From: Flavobacterium soyae
GTDB lineage: Bacteria; Bacteroidota; Bacteroidia; Flavobacteriales; Flavobacteriaceae
Length of the DNA: 64,000 nt
Assembly: GCF_021245985.1 (NCBI RefSeq)
Contig: NZ_JAJQXA010000006.1
Coordinates: 1-64,000, forward strand
Reading direction: 5' to 3'
Under the pieces are notes generated by a model. The model did not search any database and had not been told where the DNA came from. It saw only the letters and a list, made by a program, of their open reading frames with translations. Positions 7,790 to 17,090 of this stretch are shown here, in pieces (the stretch's first letter is position 1; every line of letters begins with the position of its first letter). The translations under genes and the position numbers were made by a program.

Positions 7790-9139
7790 ATGAAAAAGAC
7801 AAACGCATCAATATTAATCATCGACGATCAGGAAGACATTCTTTTTGCATCAAAAGTGTACCTGAAAAAGTATTTTGAGAACATTCATACACTCAATAAT
7901 CCGAAAAAAATAGTCGAATTACTGTCAAAAAATGCCATTGATGTTGTTTTGCTCGATATGAATTATAGAATAGGTTTTGAGGATGGAAGAGAAGGTTTAT
8001 ATCTGCTGAAAGAAATAAAAACGCTTTCGCCAAAAACCGTTGTGATATTAATGACAGCTTTTGGAAAAGTAGAAACTGCTGTTGAAGGATTAAAATCTGG
8101 CGCTTTTGATTATATCTTAAAACCCTGGGAAAACAAAAAGCTTTTAGAGTCTGTAAAACAAGCCGTTGATAAATCCCGAAAAGAACAAAAAAAGAACAAA
8201 GAGATTGAAACTGATAATGACTTTTTTGTCGGCACTTCTGAAATAATAAAAAAAGCATATTCTCTTGCTGATAAAGTGGCCAAAACCGATGCTAATGTTT
8301 TAATTCTTGGAGAAAACGGAACCGGAAAATTTGTTCTGGCACATCATATTTACAGTCAGTCCAAAAGAAAAAACAATCCGTTTATAGCTGTTGATTTAGG
8401 TTCACTGAATTCGAATATTTTCGAAAGTGAATTATTCGGTTATGCAAAAGGCGCTTTTACCGATGCAAAAATGGATACACCCGGACGTTTTGAAATGGCG
8501 CAGAACGGAACTATTTTTTTAGATGAAATAGGAAATGTTCCGCTGCATTTGCAATCCAAATTATTGCAGGTTATTCAAACTAAAACGGTAACAAGATTGG
8601 GCGAAACAAAACCAAGATCTTTGAATGTTAGAATAATTACGGCAACCAATCTGAATTTGAAATTGGAAGTGACCGATAAAAACTTTAGAGAAGATTTGTA
8701 TTATCGCATTAATACGATGGAAATTGTGCTGCCGCCGCTGCGGGAACGTAACGAAGATAAAATCCCGCTGGCAGAATATCTTCTCGATAAAATGATTGAA
8801 AAATACGGAAGAAGCGAAATTACTTTTGATAAAAAGGTTTTGGAACAAATTGAAAAACACGCCTGGAACGGAAACATCCGCGAAATGGAAAATAAAATTG
8901 AACGCGCTGTTATTCTTTGTGAAAACAACACAATCACAGTTTCTGATTTAGATTTAGAAACCATAACTCCTTATGATGAAAACCCGGATGATATTCAGCT
9001 TTCTTCTGTAGAAAAAGCGACGATTGAAAAAGCACTTCTTAAGCACGGTAATAATATCAGCAAAACAGCCGATGAATTAGGCTTGTCAAGAGGTTCTTTG
9101 TACAGACGTTTAGAGAAATATAATATCAATATTAACTAG
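7790..9139 (+). CDS. sigma-54-dependent response regulator (NtrC/AtoC type)
   Basis: A 449-aa three-domain regulator. The receiver domain (1-125) has phosphoacceptor Asp56. The AAA+ domain (about 145-370) has Walker A GENGTGKF at 174-181, the sigma-54-contacting loop GAFTDA at 221-226 and Walker B TIFLDE. The Fis-type helix-turn-helix is at 410-445 (ISKTADELGLSRGSLYRR). Walker A normally ends in Lys-Glu; here it ends in Lys-Phe. The kinase gene follows after one base. It probably activates the divergent ABC exporter operon through the palindrome just upstream. Confidence 0.95.
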   Translation: MKKTNASILIIDDQEDILFASKVYLKKYFENIHTLNNPKKIVELLSKNAIDVVLLDMNYRIGFEDGREGLYLLKEIKTLSPKTVVILMTAFGKVETAVEGLKSGAFDYILKPWENKKLLESVKQAVDKSRKEQKKNKEIETDNDFFVGTSEIIKKAYSLADKVAKTDANVLILGENGTGKFVLAHHIYSQSKRKNNPFIAVDLGSLNSNIFESELFGYAKGAFTDAKMDTPGRFEMAQNGTIFLDEIGNVPLHLQSKLLQVIQTKTVTRLGETKPRSLNVRIITATNLNLKLEVTDKNFREDLYYRINTMEIVLPPLRERNEDKIPLAEYLLDKMIEKYGRSEITFDKKVLEQIEKHAWNGNIREMENKIERAVILCENNTITVSDLDLETITPYDENPDDIQLSSVEKATIEKALLKHGNNISKTADELGLSRGSLYRRLEKYNININ

Positions 9140-9140
9140 T

Positions 9141-10475
9141 ATGTTTAAAACACTGCAAACTTATAAGCTGCTTTTTTTTCGATTAATTGCTATTGTTTTG
9201 GGAATTGAAATTTCGATTTATTTCTTTAAAAGCCATATGCTTTTTACGGGGATATTTGGCTTTTTTATTGTTTTTCTGCTCATTCGCGAAATGTATTTTT
9301 ATATTCGCAATTTTGTTTTGCTTTACGATAAAACCATTGCTTCGATCCTGCAGAATGATTTTTCATCTGATTTTACCAAACATAAAGCCAATAAAAATTA
9401 TGGTGATTTGTTTCAACTGTATGATACTTTAAAAGGCAGACAAAACGAACAGATTTCAAAAGATATTATTTACCGTTCGATTTTAAATAATATCGAAACC
9501 GGAATTATCATTTTAGAAAAACAGGAAAATGATTGGAATATATTTTTAATGAACGATTATTTTTCGTCTCATTTTAATGTACCTAAAGTTTCGAAATGGA
9601 AATATCTTAAAAATCAATTGCCGTCGCTTTGTGAAATTATTGAAGAAGATGATTTTCATGAAATAAAAACATCAGTTGAAATTAGTATAAACGAACAAGC
9701 AGCACAGACATTTGTTTTGCAGGCATCAAAAACAGAAATTTTTGAACGTGAGTATTGTATTGTTTTACTCGATTCTATTCAAAATGTAGTCGAGAAAAAA
9801 GAAAAAGATGCGTGGGTTAATTTGATGAAAGTGATTTCGCATGAACTTTTAAATTCGATAACGCCCATTCGTTCCATTTGCCAAAACCTGCAGGATTTGG
9901 TAGAGCAGGATTCACTTTCGGCAGAAGATTTAGAAGATATCAAAAACAGCGTAGAAACCATGTTAAGGCGAAGCGATCATTTGCAGAAATTTGTAGAAGG
10001 TTACCGAAAACTGGCCATGCTTCCGTCTCCCAAAAAACAAAAAACAGAACTACAGCCTTTAATTGAGAATTGTCTGCAAATCATGAATCCGTTATTTAAA
10101 AAAGACGGAATTGAAGCTGTAAACACAATTTCCCTAAAAGGCCCAATTAATGTCGACCCACAGCAAACGGAACAGGTTATTATTAATCTTTTAATGAATT
10201 CTGTTTATGCATTAAAGAATATGACTCAAAAACAAATTCTAATTTCGGCTGAAGCCAAAGAAAACAGAACCTACATTAAAATCACCGACACCGGAAGCGG
10301 AATTGAAAAAGAAATCGAAAATAAAGTTTTCCTGCCTTTCTTCACCACGAGAAACGAAGGCGCCGGAATTGGTTTAACGCTTTCTAAAAATATTATCGAA
10401 GCGCATGGCGGTTATATTTCGTTTAAAACTGAGAATGGGAAAACGGTTTTTGAGATTTGTTTGGTGGAGGGGTGA
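9141..10475 (+). CDS. sensor histidine kinase, partner of the preceding regulator
   Basis: A 444-aa membrane kinase. Two N-terminal membrane helices (about 11-30 and 33-50) enclose almost no periplasmic loop, so the signal is probably sensed in the membrane or cytoplasm, as in BceS-like sensors. A PAS-like region covers about 100-215. The H box is ISHELLNSITP with His234. The ATPase domain has N349/N353, DTGSGI (383-388) and GAGIGLTLSK (407-416). The gene starts 1 nt after the regulator stop codon, indicating translational coupling. Confidence 0.94.
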   Translation: MFKTLQTYKLLFFRLIAIVLGIEISIYFFKSHMLFTGIFGFFIVFLLIREMYFYIRNFVLLYDKTIASILQNDFSSDFTKHKANKNYGDLFQLYDTLKGRQNEQISKDIIYRSILNNIETGIIILEKQENDWNIFLMNDYFSSHFNVPKVSKWKYLKNQLPSLCEIIEEDDFHEIKTSVEISINEQAAQTFVLQASKTEIFEREYCIVLLDSIQNVVEKKEKDAWVNLMKVISHELLNSITPIRSICQNLQDLVEQDSLSAEDLEDIKNSVETMLRRSDHLQKFVEGYRKLAMLPSPKKQKTELQPLIENCLQIMNPLFKKDGIEAVNTISLKGPINVDPQQTEQVIINLLMNSVYALKNMTQKQILISAEAKENRTYIKITDTGSGIEKEIENKVFLPFFTTRNEGAGIGLTLSKNIIEAHGGYISFKTENGKTVFEICLVEG

Positions 10476-10516
10476 GGTAATGTAAGTTTTAAAATAATTG
10501 AATAAGTTAAGTCTAA

Positions 10517-10934
10517 ACGAAATACTCCGTTAGGAGTTAAGTATCGTTAGAAAAAAAAGAACCCAATAAATGAATATCCCGTAGGGATTATAATTTCTGA
10601 ATTATATTTCCGTGTAGTCCCTACGGGACAAATATCTAGTCGTCATTATTTATTCCTACCGATATTTAATTTCTACGAAATACTCCGTTAGGAGTTAAGT
10701 TGGTTAGAAAAAAACAAGAATCCAATAGATGAATATTCCGTAGGGATTATAATTTCTGAATTATATTCCGTGTAGTCCCTACGGGATAAATATCTAGTCG
10801 TCATTATTTATTTACCGATATTTAATTTCTACGAAATACTCCGTTAGGAGTTAAATATCGGTAGAAAAATATCGGTAGAAAAAAACAAGAACCCAATAAA
10901 TAAATATCCCGTAGGGATTATATGGATAGTAAGC
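10517..10934. repeat. tandem repeat, 157-bp period, about 2.6 copies
   Basis: Units start at 10517, 10675 and 10831 with ACGAAATACTCCGTTAGGAG. Each carries an inner inverted pair (CCCGTAGGGATTATA and TAGTCCCTACGGGA) and a TACCGATATTTAA motif. The third unit is cut at about 10920. The same motifs recur at 46690-46823. There is no open frame. It fills the 500-bp space between the kinase gene and the propeller gene. Confidence 0.85.
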
Positions 10935-10937
10935 AAA

Positions 10938-10970
10938 AAAAACTCCAAAATCAAATGACTTTGGAGTTTT
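10938..10970 (-). terminator. terminator of the PQQ-propeller gene
   Basis: The stem AAAACTCCAAA / TTTGGAGTTTT flanks the loop ATCAAATGAC and precedes an A tract, which reads as a U tract on the minus strand. The same hairpin with the same loop occurs at 17046 and 17427. Confidence 0.85.
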
Positions 10971-10975
10971 ATATA

Positions 10976-12178
10976 TTATCTAATTATTTTTAGAAATGCG
11001 CTGTAAACATCATCTTTAATAGAAGTTCGCATATAATATAAATCTTCATCTTTGGTGCTTAAATCAAATTTAATTAAACCAGCATCACAATAATAAAATA
11101 TAGTATCATCAACCGGAAATTCAATATTTGAAATAGGCTGGGTTGTTAATTTTAGTTCAAATGCAATTTCACCATTGTTTATGTCTAGTTGAAAAAGCTT
11201 TCCTTTTTTAGTATAGCCCCAAATATTATCACTGTCCTCAGTTATATATTCTACATTATCATCTTGAAAATCCCTTTTCCAAATTTGAGTTCCTGTTTTA
11301 GAGTCTACAGCATATACAGAAGAAACTGTAGTGCCTTGCGCTGCAAAATATATTTTTTTGTCTTTAGTAAAGATGCGTTCCTTAATATTATATTGATTTT
11401 CATCTAATTTAAATTGCCATAAAACATCTAGTTTATCTGGAGTTAAGGCAAAAAGTAAATCTTTTTCATTTGCAATAAATACATTTTCACCATCAGTTAC
11501 AGGTTTACTGTGCATGCTTTCGTCAAAACTCTTTTGGTTAAGGACTTTTCCTGTATTGGCATCAAAAGCATATAAATTTGTTGCGCTTGGAGCAAAAACT
11601 TTGTTATTAAAAAACAATACCGGAATGTCGTTAGTTGGAGTATCCAGTTTGTAAGTCCATGCTAAACTTCCATCTTTTGTGTCAAGAGCATAAATATTAC
11701 TGCTTCCGTTTTGGTTTTGAGCAGTTATATACAACTTTCCATTATTTACAACCGGAACCTGATCTTTAAGAACAATTTGATCGGTAATATTTCCTAATCT
11801 TGATTTCCAAAACACATCACCACTTTGGTTATCTACTGCAACAATTTCACCGTTTATAAACGGAATGTACACAACGCCATTAGAGATAGTTACTTTATTG
11901 GCGCACATTTCAGTATAAGGACTTGTAGCTTTTACAGTCCAGCCAATTTGTTCAGATTCTAAATCATATGAAAAAAGAGCACCGTCGTAATCATAAATTA
12001 AAATCGATGCTTCATCTAGCGGAACTTTTTTAAGTGCGCTTACAGCTTTATTCGTAACCTGCTCACCAGGCGGTAAAGTTTTATTATTTGTATTGGTAGT
12101 TTTTGAAACGGCAGGCGTTTGCCCAAACGTATTTATAACAGCAAATACAAATAAAAGAGTTATTAGGTTTGTTTTCAT
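10976..12178 (-). CDS. PQQ-binding-like beta-propeller protein (BamB-like), exported
   Basis: A 400-aa protein when started at the Met at 12178. This start gives a clean signal peptide, MKTNLITLLFVFAVINTFG; an earlier Met adds 25 residues of poor quality. The mature part has repeated strand blocks such as GDVFWKSRLG, GSLAWTYKLD and GTQIWKRDF, typical of WD/PQQ eight-bladed propellers (Trp docking). It probably acts in the periplasm, in binding or in assembly. No quinoprotein dehydrogenase catalytic residues can be claimed. It is monocistronic with its own terminator. Confidence 0.82.
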   Translation of the reverse strand: MKTNLITLLFVFAVINTFGQTPAVSKTTNTNNKTLPPGEQVTNKAVSALKKVPLDEASILIYDYDGALFSYDLESEQIGWTVKATSPYTEMCANKVTISNGVVYIPFINGEIVAVDNQSGDVFWKSRLGNITDQIVLKDQVPVVNNGKLYITAQNQNGSSNIYALDTKDGSLAWTYKLDTPTNDIPVLFFNNKVFAPSATNLYAFDANTGKVLNQKSFDESMHSKPVTDGENVFIANEKDLLFALTPDKLDVLWQFKLDENQYNIKERIFTKDKKIYFAAQGTTVSSVYAVDSKTGTQIWKRDFQDDNVEYITEDSDNIWGYTKKGKLFQLDINNGEIAFELKLTTQPISNIEFPVDDTIFYYCDAGLIKFDLSTKDEDLYYMRTSIKDDVYSAFLKIIR

Positions 12179-12363
12179 TTTTAAGATTTGGGTTTGATGA
12201 TTTGATTTTCTTTTCAGCAAAAAAGCTGCCAAACAAAATAATATCCAGATCAAATATAGTTAAAAAATGTTATTGCGTTTTAGAAGTTATAACCTCGCTT
12301 GGATATGTTTACATTACGGTAACGCGGTTTTGTAATACACAATCTTGTCATTTCGACTGAAAG

Positions 12364-12431
12364 GAGAAATCGCACCAGAAATTCAGCAAAGTATGTCCCC
12401 AATCTTTGTCGATTTTCTAGTGCGATTTCTC
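12364..12431. repeat. inverted repeat, GTCAT-family element
   Basis: The arms GAGAAATCGCAC... (12364-12381) and its complement (12414-12431) match in 17 of 18 positions. A GTCATTTCGA motif lies just outside the left arm. The arrangement and inner CTTTGTCGA resemble the elements at 20339-20445 and 37837-37938. The rest of the 360-bp gap (12179-12538) shows no gene. Confidence 0.75.
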
Positions 12432-12538
12432 GTTCCTCTTTTACATATCCACGGCAGCCGAAGAAAAAGGAGCAATAATTAAAATTATTTACTTGTTGTT
12501 CATAAGCTATATACGTGAATGTATCTCTAATTTATTAC

Positions 12539-13066
12539 TTAACAGCCGCCTTTGCGAGGGAAACGTTTATAAAGTACTTTATTATCTCGTTCTACGTAGC
12601 TGCCTGATATTATTGGATACGAATACTTGGGCGCGTATGATACGCCATGGCTTTTTAAAATTATTGTGTCGTTAACTTTCAGACTGTACAATTGCTGAAG
12701 TTGGGACTTTTCCGGCTCAAATCTAAGAATATAATCTTCACCATCAATCCTGGCCATCACTCCGAAACCTAATAGTGATCCTGGTGGAAGAGAAAGAGAA
12801 GTTACAACAGCCTCCATAGTGGTATTCTTGCTTATTTTAGCAGCGCCGGCAAGCACTTTTTTACCTCGGGGAGACATTTCCCAGTTTTTGAATTTTACAC
12901 CATCAGGGGTTGCTTCCCATTTTTTCAATTTGGCTTTCCTTTCAGCAATGGAAAGTGTTTTTGGGATTGGTTTTTTAGAAGTTTCATTTTTAATTTCACA
13001 ATTTGTAAAAACTAGTCCACTTACCACAACCAGCGGTAAGATCAGCGCATAAATGTTTTTTTTCAT
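12539..13066 (-). CDS. putative lipoprotein of unknown function
   Basis: A 175-aa protein with a hydrophobic N-terminus ending in VFTNC, so Cys23 is a plausible lipid-attachment residue although Asn at -1 is unusual. The mature part is basic and carries two copies of a W-x-x-(T/S)-P-x-G-x-K motif (KWEATPDGVKFK, NWEMSPRGKKVL), then a small beta-rich region. I do not recognise a family. It is divergent from the membrane-bound winged-helix regulator at 13247, with 180 bp between, and could be its target. Confidence 0.6.
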   Translation of the reverse strand: MKKNIYALILPLVVVSGLVFTNCEIKNETSKKPIPKTLSIAERKAKLKKWEATPDGVKFKNWEMSPRGKKVLAGAAKISKNTTMEAVVTSLSLPPGSLLGFGVMARIDGEDYILRFEPEKSQLQQLYSLKVNDTIILKSHGVSYAPKYSYPIISGSYVERDNKVLYKRFPRKGGC

Positions 13067-13246
13067 ATTTTTTATAGGTTTAATTAAAATAGATCTATCT
13101 CCTGATAAATCTCGTTCATGTAAGGGATTCTTTTATTTTTCACAATCTTTAAAGCTGTTGTAGCAAAATTACTTTGATATATTTCAGTCTGAGTAACTTA
13201 GATTGTAAATAAAAATGTAAACTTTGTAAATAAAAAACTTGACACT

Positions 13247-14137
13247 ATGCATCATAGTCGAAATCTCCTATCCGAAAAAGGCAAATATATCTTTGGATTG
13301 ATAATGCTTTTGTTTATATCTGCAATCGGCACAGCTTTCAGTTTGGAAGATAGTGACGACTTTGCTATTGCAAGAAGGGAAATTTTGCTCCGCAGAATCG
13401 GACATGAACTACTTTTACAGTCGGGAGATAAAACATCAAGGGTTCTTCCCGTAAAAAAGATCGCTGAAAATGAATACCAGATCAGGTTTGAGAATGAGTT
13501 TGCTTTTCAAACGGACTCTTTGGTGAATATTACGCAGCGTTTGTTAGCCCAAGATCCACTCGCACATGATTACGTTGTTAACGTAGTGAACTGTGAAAAT
13601 ACCAATGTAGCTTATGGATATGCTATATCAGAAAATAAGAAAGATGATATTGTGCCATGTAAAGGAAGAAAGCAGCCCAAAGCATGTTACATGATTAACA
13701 TCAAATTTAAACCATTGGGTATTTATACAACAAAGAATAAATATTTTTTGGTAGGCGGTCTGTCATTTTTAGCGTTTGTTGGATTTGTTTTTTTTAGATC
13801 TGCTAAGCCGAAAGTAACTTTACTTAATGATTCTACTAGTTTGTTCACTTTAGGCTCGGTGGTGTTTGATGCGAAGAACCGTAAGCTGCTCATAAATGAA
13901 AAGACATTAGACCTCACGGGAACGGAAACCCGTTTATTGCTCATTTTTGCATTGTCTCCTAACGAAACCATAGAAAGAAGCCGACTCCAAAAAGAGATAT
14001 GGGAAGATGAAGGTGTTATTGTGGGCCGTAGTCTGGATATGTTCATATCAAAACTCAGAAAAAAACTGGAATATGATCCGAATGTCCAAATTGTTGTTAT
14101 ACGCGGTAAAGGATATAAGCTTAATATTACTTCTTAG
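13247..14137 (+). CDS. membrane-bound winged-helix regulator (ToxR/CadC-like layout)
   Basis: A 296-aa protein. A membrane helix lies at about 13-32, a periplasmic segment with two conserved-looking Cys pairs at about 33-162, and a second membrane helix at about 163-182 (YFLVGGLSFLAFVGFVFF). The C-terminal OmpR-type winged helix at about 195-296 has TGTETRLLLIFALSPNE and SLDMFISKLRKKLE. The DNA-binding domain is at the C-terminus, the opposite of ToxR. It probably senses an envelope signal and controls nearby genes such as the divergent lipoprotein gene. Confidence 0.82.
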   Translation: MHHSRNLLSEKGKYIFGLIMLLFISAIGTAFSLEDSDDFAIARREILLRRIGHELLLQSGDKTSRVLPVKKIAENEYQIRFENEFAFQTDSLVNITQRLLAQDPLAHDYVVNVVNCENTNVAYGYAISENKKDDIVPCKGRKQPKACYMINIKFKPLGIYTTKNKYFLVGGLSFLAFVGFVFFRSAKPKVTLLNDSTSLFTLGSVVFDAKNRKLLINEKTLDLTGTETRLLLIFALSPNETIERSRLQKEIWEDEGVIVGRSLDMFISKLRKKLEYDPNVQIVVIRGKGYKLNITS

Positions 14138-14177
14138 GTACAGGAACTCATTTTAAGAATTTTGATAGATATAAAAT

Positions 14178-14289
14178 GAGGCTGTCTCAAAAGTAAAATC
14201 AAGCTGTTGAGAATCGCGTAAACGGAAAATTTCTCCGATAGGTATCCGAATAAAAAAGAGGTTGTCTCGACTTTTGAGACAGCCTCTTT
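14178..14289. mobile_element. MITE-like element with 17-bp perfect terminal inverted repeats
   Basis: GAGGCTGTCTCAAAAGT (14178-14194) is exactly complementary to 14270-14286, giving a 109-bp element without coding capacity. A nested hairpin (14256-14289, arms AAAGAGGTTGTCTC and GAGACAGCCTCTTT) makes the right end terminator-like. The ends resemble those of IS elements I have seen in Bacteroidota. No target-site duplication is obvious. The remaining gap to 14598 holds nothing that I can identify. Confidence 0.6.
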
Positions 14290-14598
14290 AGATGTTTTGT
14301 AAAAGGTTATTTTCCTTATTAATATTTTTTCGAGATATTCAACTTTGTATTTTTCAGCTTATGTCTCTTCCAATGTGTTTTGGTCTTGATAGTGTACTCA
14401 TAATTCAAAGATAATAATTAAGTATAATAAACGGAACTGTAAAAAACATAATTTAAAATGTAGGTTACAACTATTTATTGGGAGCGTTGAACAAAAATAC
14501 AATTTTTCTGATAAGTATTTTTGGATTGTAGATTTTGTACTTTAAAGTTTAAGAATTTTAAACTGAATTCAGCTCAATGACGATGGGACAATTTTTTG

Positions 14599-16587
14599 CT
14601 AAAGAATATTATAAATTTTGTCTTGGTCAGTTGGTTGAAGCCCCCACCTAAAAGCCATATGAACTTCCCAGTCGTAACCGAAATCTTCAAATTTAGGTAC
14701 TAGATAGCGATTTTCTTCAAAATCCTTGCGTTCAATAAATCCATCTTCTTTTATTTTTGTGGCAGTAATGAAATTAATTTTATAAAGAAAGGCTGCTAAT
14801 TGTTTTGCATCAGCGGTTTTACCATTTGCGAATCTAAATTCACCACGTTCTCTAATTTTATTAATTTTTAAAAGAAGCCCTTGGGTTGTGTAATAAAAAC
14901 TATCTGATGTTTTTGCAGTTATCCGATCTGGTTTCATGCCAAAAAGTAATCTTTCAATTGCGGGTAACTCTGATTTGTACTCATTAATAGTATCTTGAAT
15001 TCGATCAAGAGAATATTCGTCAAATATGGCTTTTAAGTCTTGAGTAGTAATTATTGGAGATTTTCTGTTATCAGCATTTCTAGCAGCTAATGTCAAAAGT
15101 TTTACTAAGTCTCTAGGTCTTTTTCTAATTACAGAAAGAAGAACTCTGTAAGTCTCACGACTTTCCCATTTACCTTGACCGGAGAATATAGGTTCGATAA
15201 TACTGTCTAAGTCATGAGCAAGATCAGCTTGATGTGAGCTCCTTAAAAGCCCTTCATCAATAGGTTTTTTAAAAAACGTCCTTACACGCTTTACTAACAA
15301 AGCAAGAATTTCATGATAAGTCCATTTATACCAAATAACTGAACTTTGAGTTTTATCAGTGCTTTCATCGGAAGTTCGATATAAAAAATATACATCTGAT
15401 CTTAATGAGATCTTAAAGTGTAATCTTTGGTTTTCTTCACTAATAATATCCCTAACAGCGTTTAGTAAAGCAGAAATTTTGGTAATATCTGACTTAGTAC
15501 CTTCCCACCCACGATCTAGATCGTCAATATAAACATTTACTGATGGATTAGATAAAAAAACATTCAAAAGAGAAATATTTTTTTCGGGAACAAATCCTCC
15601 TTCGATTGCCTCTTGTAAGTCTTCTATAAGCAATTCAATAAAATTACCTTCAAAGTCATTAAAGTTGCGTTGTATAGTTTTTTTTATCTCAAAATAGCTA
15701 AAAGCTTTCTTTAATATAACTGTGAATAAACCTTCTCTCCAATTTCTAATTATATCTGAAAAATCAGTTAGCTCTTTTCCAATATGTGAAACATCATTAG
15801 GTCTTATTTTTATTGGTAGTTTGCCGCTTTCCTTATCCTCGGACATCGCCACATTGAACAGGGCTGATTTACCAATTCCTTTGTGACCAACTAAAATTCT
15901 AAGAGGTAAATCGACTGCAACTTTTTTGAAAGTTTCATTCTTGAAATAATATTCTTTTAATCTTTCTGCATTTTCGTCTTCGGCTGCTTCATTTCCAAAT
16001 AGCTTTTGGATTGTAATCTCGTCAAACTGAAAATCCAGATCTTGGTTTTTAGCAATTGTATTAGCTCTCGAATTTGCACTTGCTCTTACAGGTATGGTTT
16101 TTAACCATTCATTAAGTCTAATGATTTCATCATATGAAGCTTTTTCATTACTAGTATTTCTTCTTATATATATTGCATTTTTTTCAAGTGAGTTACCTAT
16201 AGCAACTGTAGGTTGACAGGGACTTGAATATTTTTCAATAGGTATTTCAATAATTTGAAATTTTAAACCATTTTCATCTATAAAAGGATAAGTAAGAAAT
16301 TTTGGTATTGGTGAAATTTTATCTTTTATTTTTGATTGAAGAACTGCACCATCTATGTAATCACTTTCTGTAATACCTATTTTTTGACCATTATCATTAA
16401 TTCCTATGATGATAAAAGCATTTTCGTCTCTTACAGTATTTGTAAACGAAATAAGGTCCTTTATAAATTCTGCATCTTTATCCTTTTTTGAAGAACTTAT
16501 GGTATCTGTAAAATAGCCAATTTCTTTAAAATCGACGAAATCATTTTCGCCTTTACTAATCAGTTGGTTGAATAATGCTGGTGTCAT
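14599..16587 (-). CDS. AlbA_2 (Schlafen-type) domain plus P-loop ATPase, Sll1717-like
   Basis: A 662-aa protein when started at the Met at 16587. A longer frame to 16740 merely reads through the tRNA-like sequence. N-terminal residues about 1-140 form an AlbA_2 domain (ENDFVDFKE, FTNTVRDENAFIIIGI). The central NTPase has FGNEAAEDE, Walker A VGHKGIGKS and Walker B VYIDDLDRG, followed by a helical region rich in Arg, ending in FGYDWEVHMAFRWG. This combination is typical of putative defence or stress ATPases. It is the last gene of the tRNA-Val accessory patch. No partner gene is adjacent, so the role is inferred only. Confidence 0.75.
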   Translation of the reverse strand: MTPALFNQLISKGENDFVDFKEIGYFTDTISSSKKDKDAEFIKDLISFTNTVRDENAFIIIGINDNGQKIGITESDYIDGAVLQSKIKDKISPIPKFLTYPFIDENGLKFQIIEIPIEKYSSPCQPTVAIGNSLEKNAIYIRRNTSNEKASYDEIIRLNEWLKTIPVRASANSRANTIAKNQDLDFQFDEITIQKLFGNEAAEDENAERLKEYYFKNETFKKVAVDLPLRILVGHKGIGKSALFNVAMSEDKESGKLPIKIRPNDVSHIGKELTDFSDIIRNWREGLFTVILKKAFSYFEIKKTIQRNFNDFEGNFIELLIEDLQEAIEGGFVPEKNISLLNVFLSNPSVNVYIDDLDRGWEGTKSDITKISALLNAVRDIISEENQRLHFKISLRSDVYFLYRTSDESTDKTQSSVIWYKWTYHEILALLVKRVRTFFKKPIDEGLLRSSHQADLAHDLDSIIEPIFSGQGKWESRETYRVLLSVIRKRPRDLVKLLTLAARNADNRKSPIITTQDLKAIFDEYSLDRIQDTINEYKSELPAIERLLFGMKPDRITAKTSDSFYYTTQGLLLKINKIRERGEFRFANGKTADAKQLAAFLYKINFITATKIKEDGFIERKDFEENRYLVPKFEDFGYDWEVHMAFRWGLQPTDQDKIYNIL

Positions 16588-16671
16588 ATTTTGTTTTTGG
16601 TATTTGCAAGATACAAAAATTGGACAAAGGCAAGATGAATTAATACAAAAAGATGTAAGAAAAAATAACCA

Positions 16672-16704
16672 TAAAAAAAAACTCCTTAATTTCTTAAGGA
16701 GTTT
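16672..16704 (-). terminator. terminator after tRNA-like copy 1
   Basis: The stem AAACTCCTTAA (16679-16689) / TTAAGGAGTTT (16694-16704) has a 4-nt loop and a long A tract (U tract on the minus strand). It separates the tRNA-like sequence from the ATPase gene. Confidence 0.85.
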
Positions 16705-16709
16705 CTTGG

Positions 16710-16787
16710 TGGGCGATGAGGGGTTCGAACCCCCGACCACTTCCGATGAAAAATCGGAATGCTCTGAACCAGCTGAGCTAATCTCTA
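16710..16787 (-). pseudogene. aberrant tRNA-Val-like sequence, copy 1
   Basis: The D arm, T arm (GGGGGTTCGAACCCCT) and 3' acceptor strand ATCGCCC equal those of the tRNA-Val at 17472. The 5' acceptor strand reads TAGAGAT instead of GGGCGAT, so three distal pairs plus the discriminator end cannot form. The anticodon arm TTCCGATTTTTCATCGGAA has two extra bases and could close to a 5- or 7-nt loop. The GIY-YIG stop codon TAG is made of tRNA positions 8-10. It is probably not a working tRNA. Confidence 0.7.
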
Positions 16788-17029
16788 TTATTAATTAATT
16801 TCTGAATTTTAATTCTGCTTTTCCAAGATTTAATTTGTAATTCTCTTTTATGTGCAAGTTCTTTTGTTTCGTAATTTTCAGTATAAACAACTCTCCAATC
16901 ATTTACATTTCCAGTAAAACCTTTGCTTTTTTGATTATGAAGAACAAGCCTTTCTTCTAAATTAGAAGTAAATCCAATATAAAATTTATTCTTGCTTTCG
17001 CTAAATAAGATATAAACAATAAAATTCAT
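16778..17029 (-). CDS. GIY-YIG nuclease domain protein, copy 1
   Basis: An 83-aa protein started at MNFIVYILF (17029); six upstream codons are possible but unlike the family. It has the GIY-YIG core: VYILF, FYIGFTSNLEERL (catalytic Arg absent from the more usual R position after YIG, but the ER pair is present), HNQKSKGFTGN, and the metal-ligand Glu in YTENYETKELA. Such single-domain proteins are frequent in Flavobacteria and of unknown target. Its last codons NNRD and stop overlap the tRNA-like sequence by 10 bp. Confidence 0.85.
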   Translation of the reverse strand: MNFIVYILFSESKNKFYIGFTSNLEERLVLHNQKSKGFTGNVNDWRVVYTENYETKELAHKRELQIKSWKSRIKIQKLINNRD

Positions 17030-17045
17030 GAAATGTATATAAAGC

Positions 17046-17080
17046 AAAAAACTCCAAAATCAAATGACTTTGGAGTTTTT
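17046..17080 (-). terminator. terminator between tRNA-like copy 2 and GIY-YIG copy 1
   Basis: AAAAACTCCAAA / TTTGGAGTTTTT, 12-bp arms, loop ATCAAATGAC. The hairpin and loop are identical to those at 10938 and 17427. Confidence 0.88.
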
Positions 17081-17090
17081 GGAATTTCTG

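Noticed and set aside
10517-10934. CRISPR array
   Set aside because: Units of 157 bp are repeated over their whole length with no unique spacers, and no cas gene is near.
10976-12253. PQQ-dependent dehydrogenase and the longer start at 12253
   Set aside because: Only propeller strands visible with no catalytic residues; the longer start lacks a signal peptide, while the Met at 12178 has one.
14599-16740. A 713-codon frame extending the AlbA_2 ATPase by 51 codons
   Set aside because: The extra codons read the tRNA-like sequence and terminator (start GGSNPSSPTKK is a typical translated tRNA end). Start at 16587 gives the family N-terminus.
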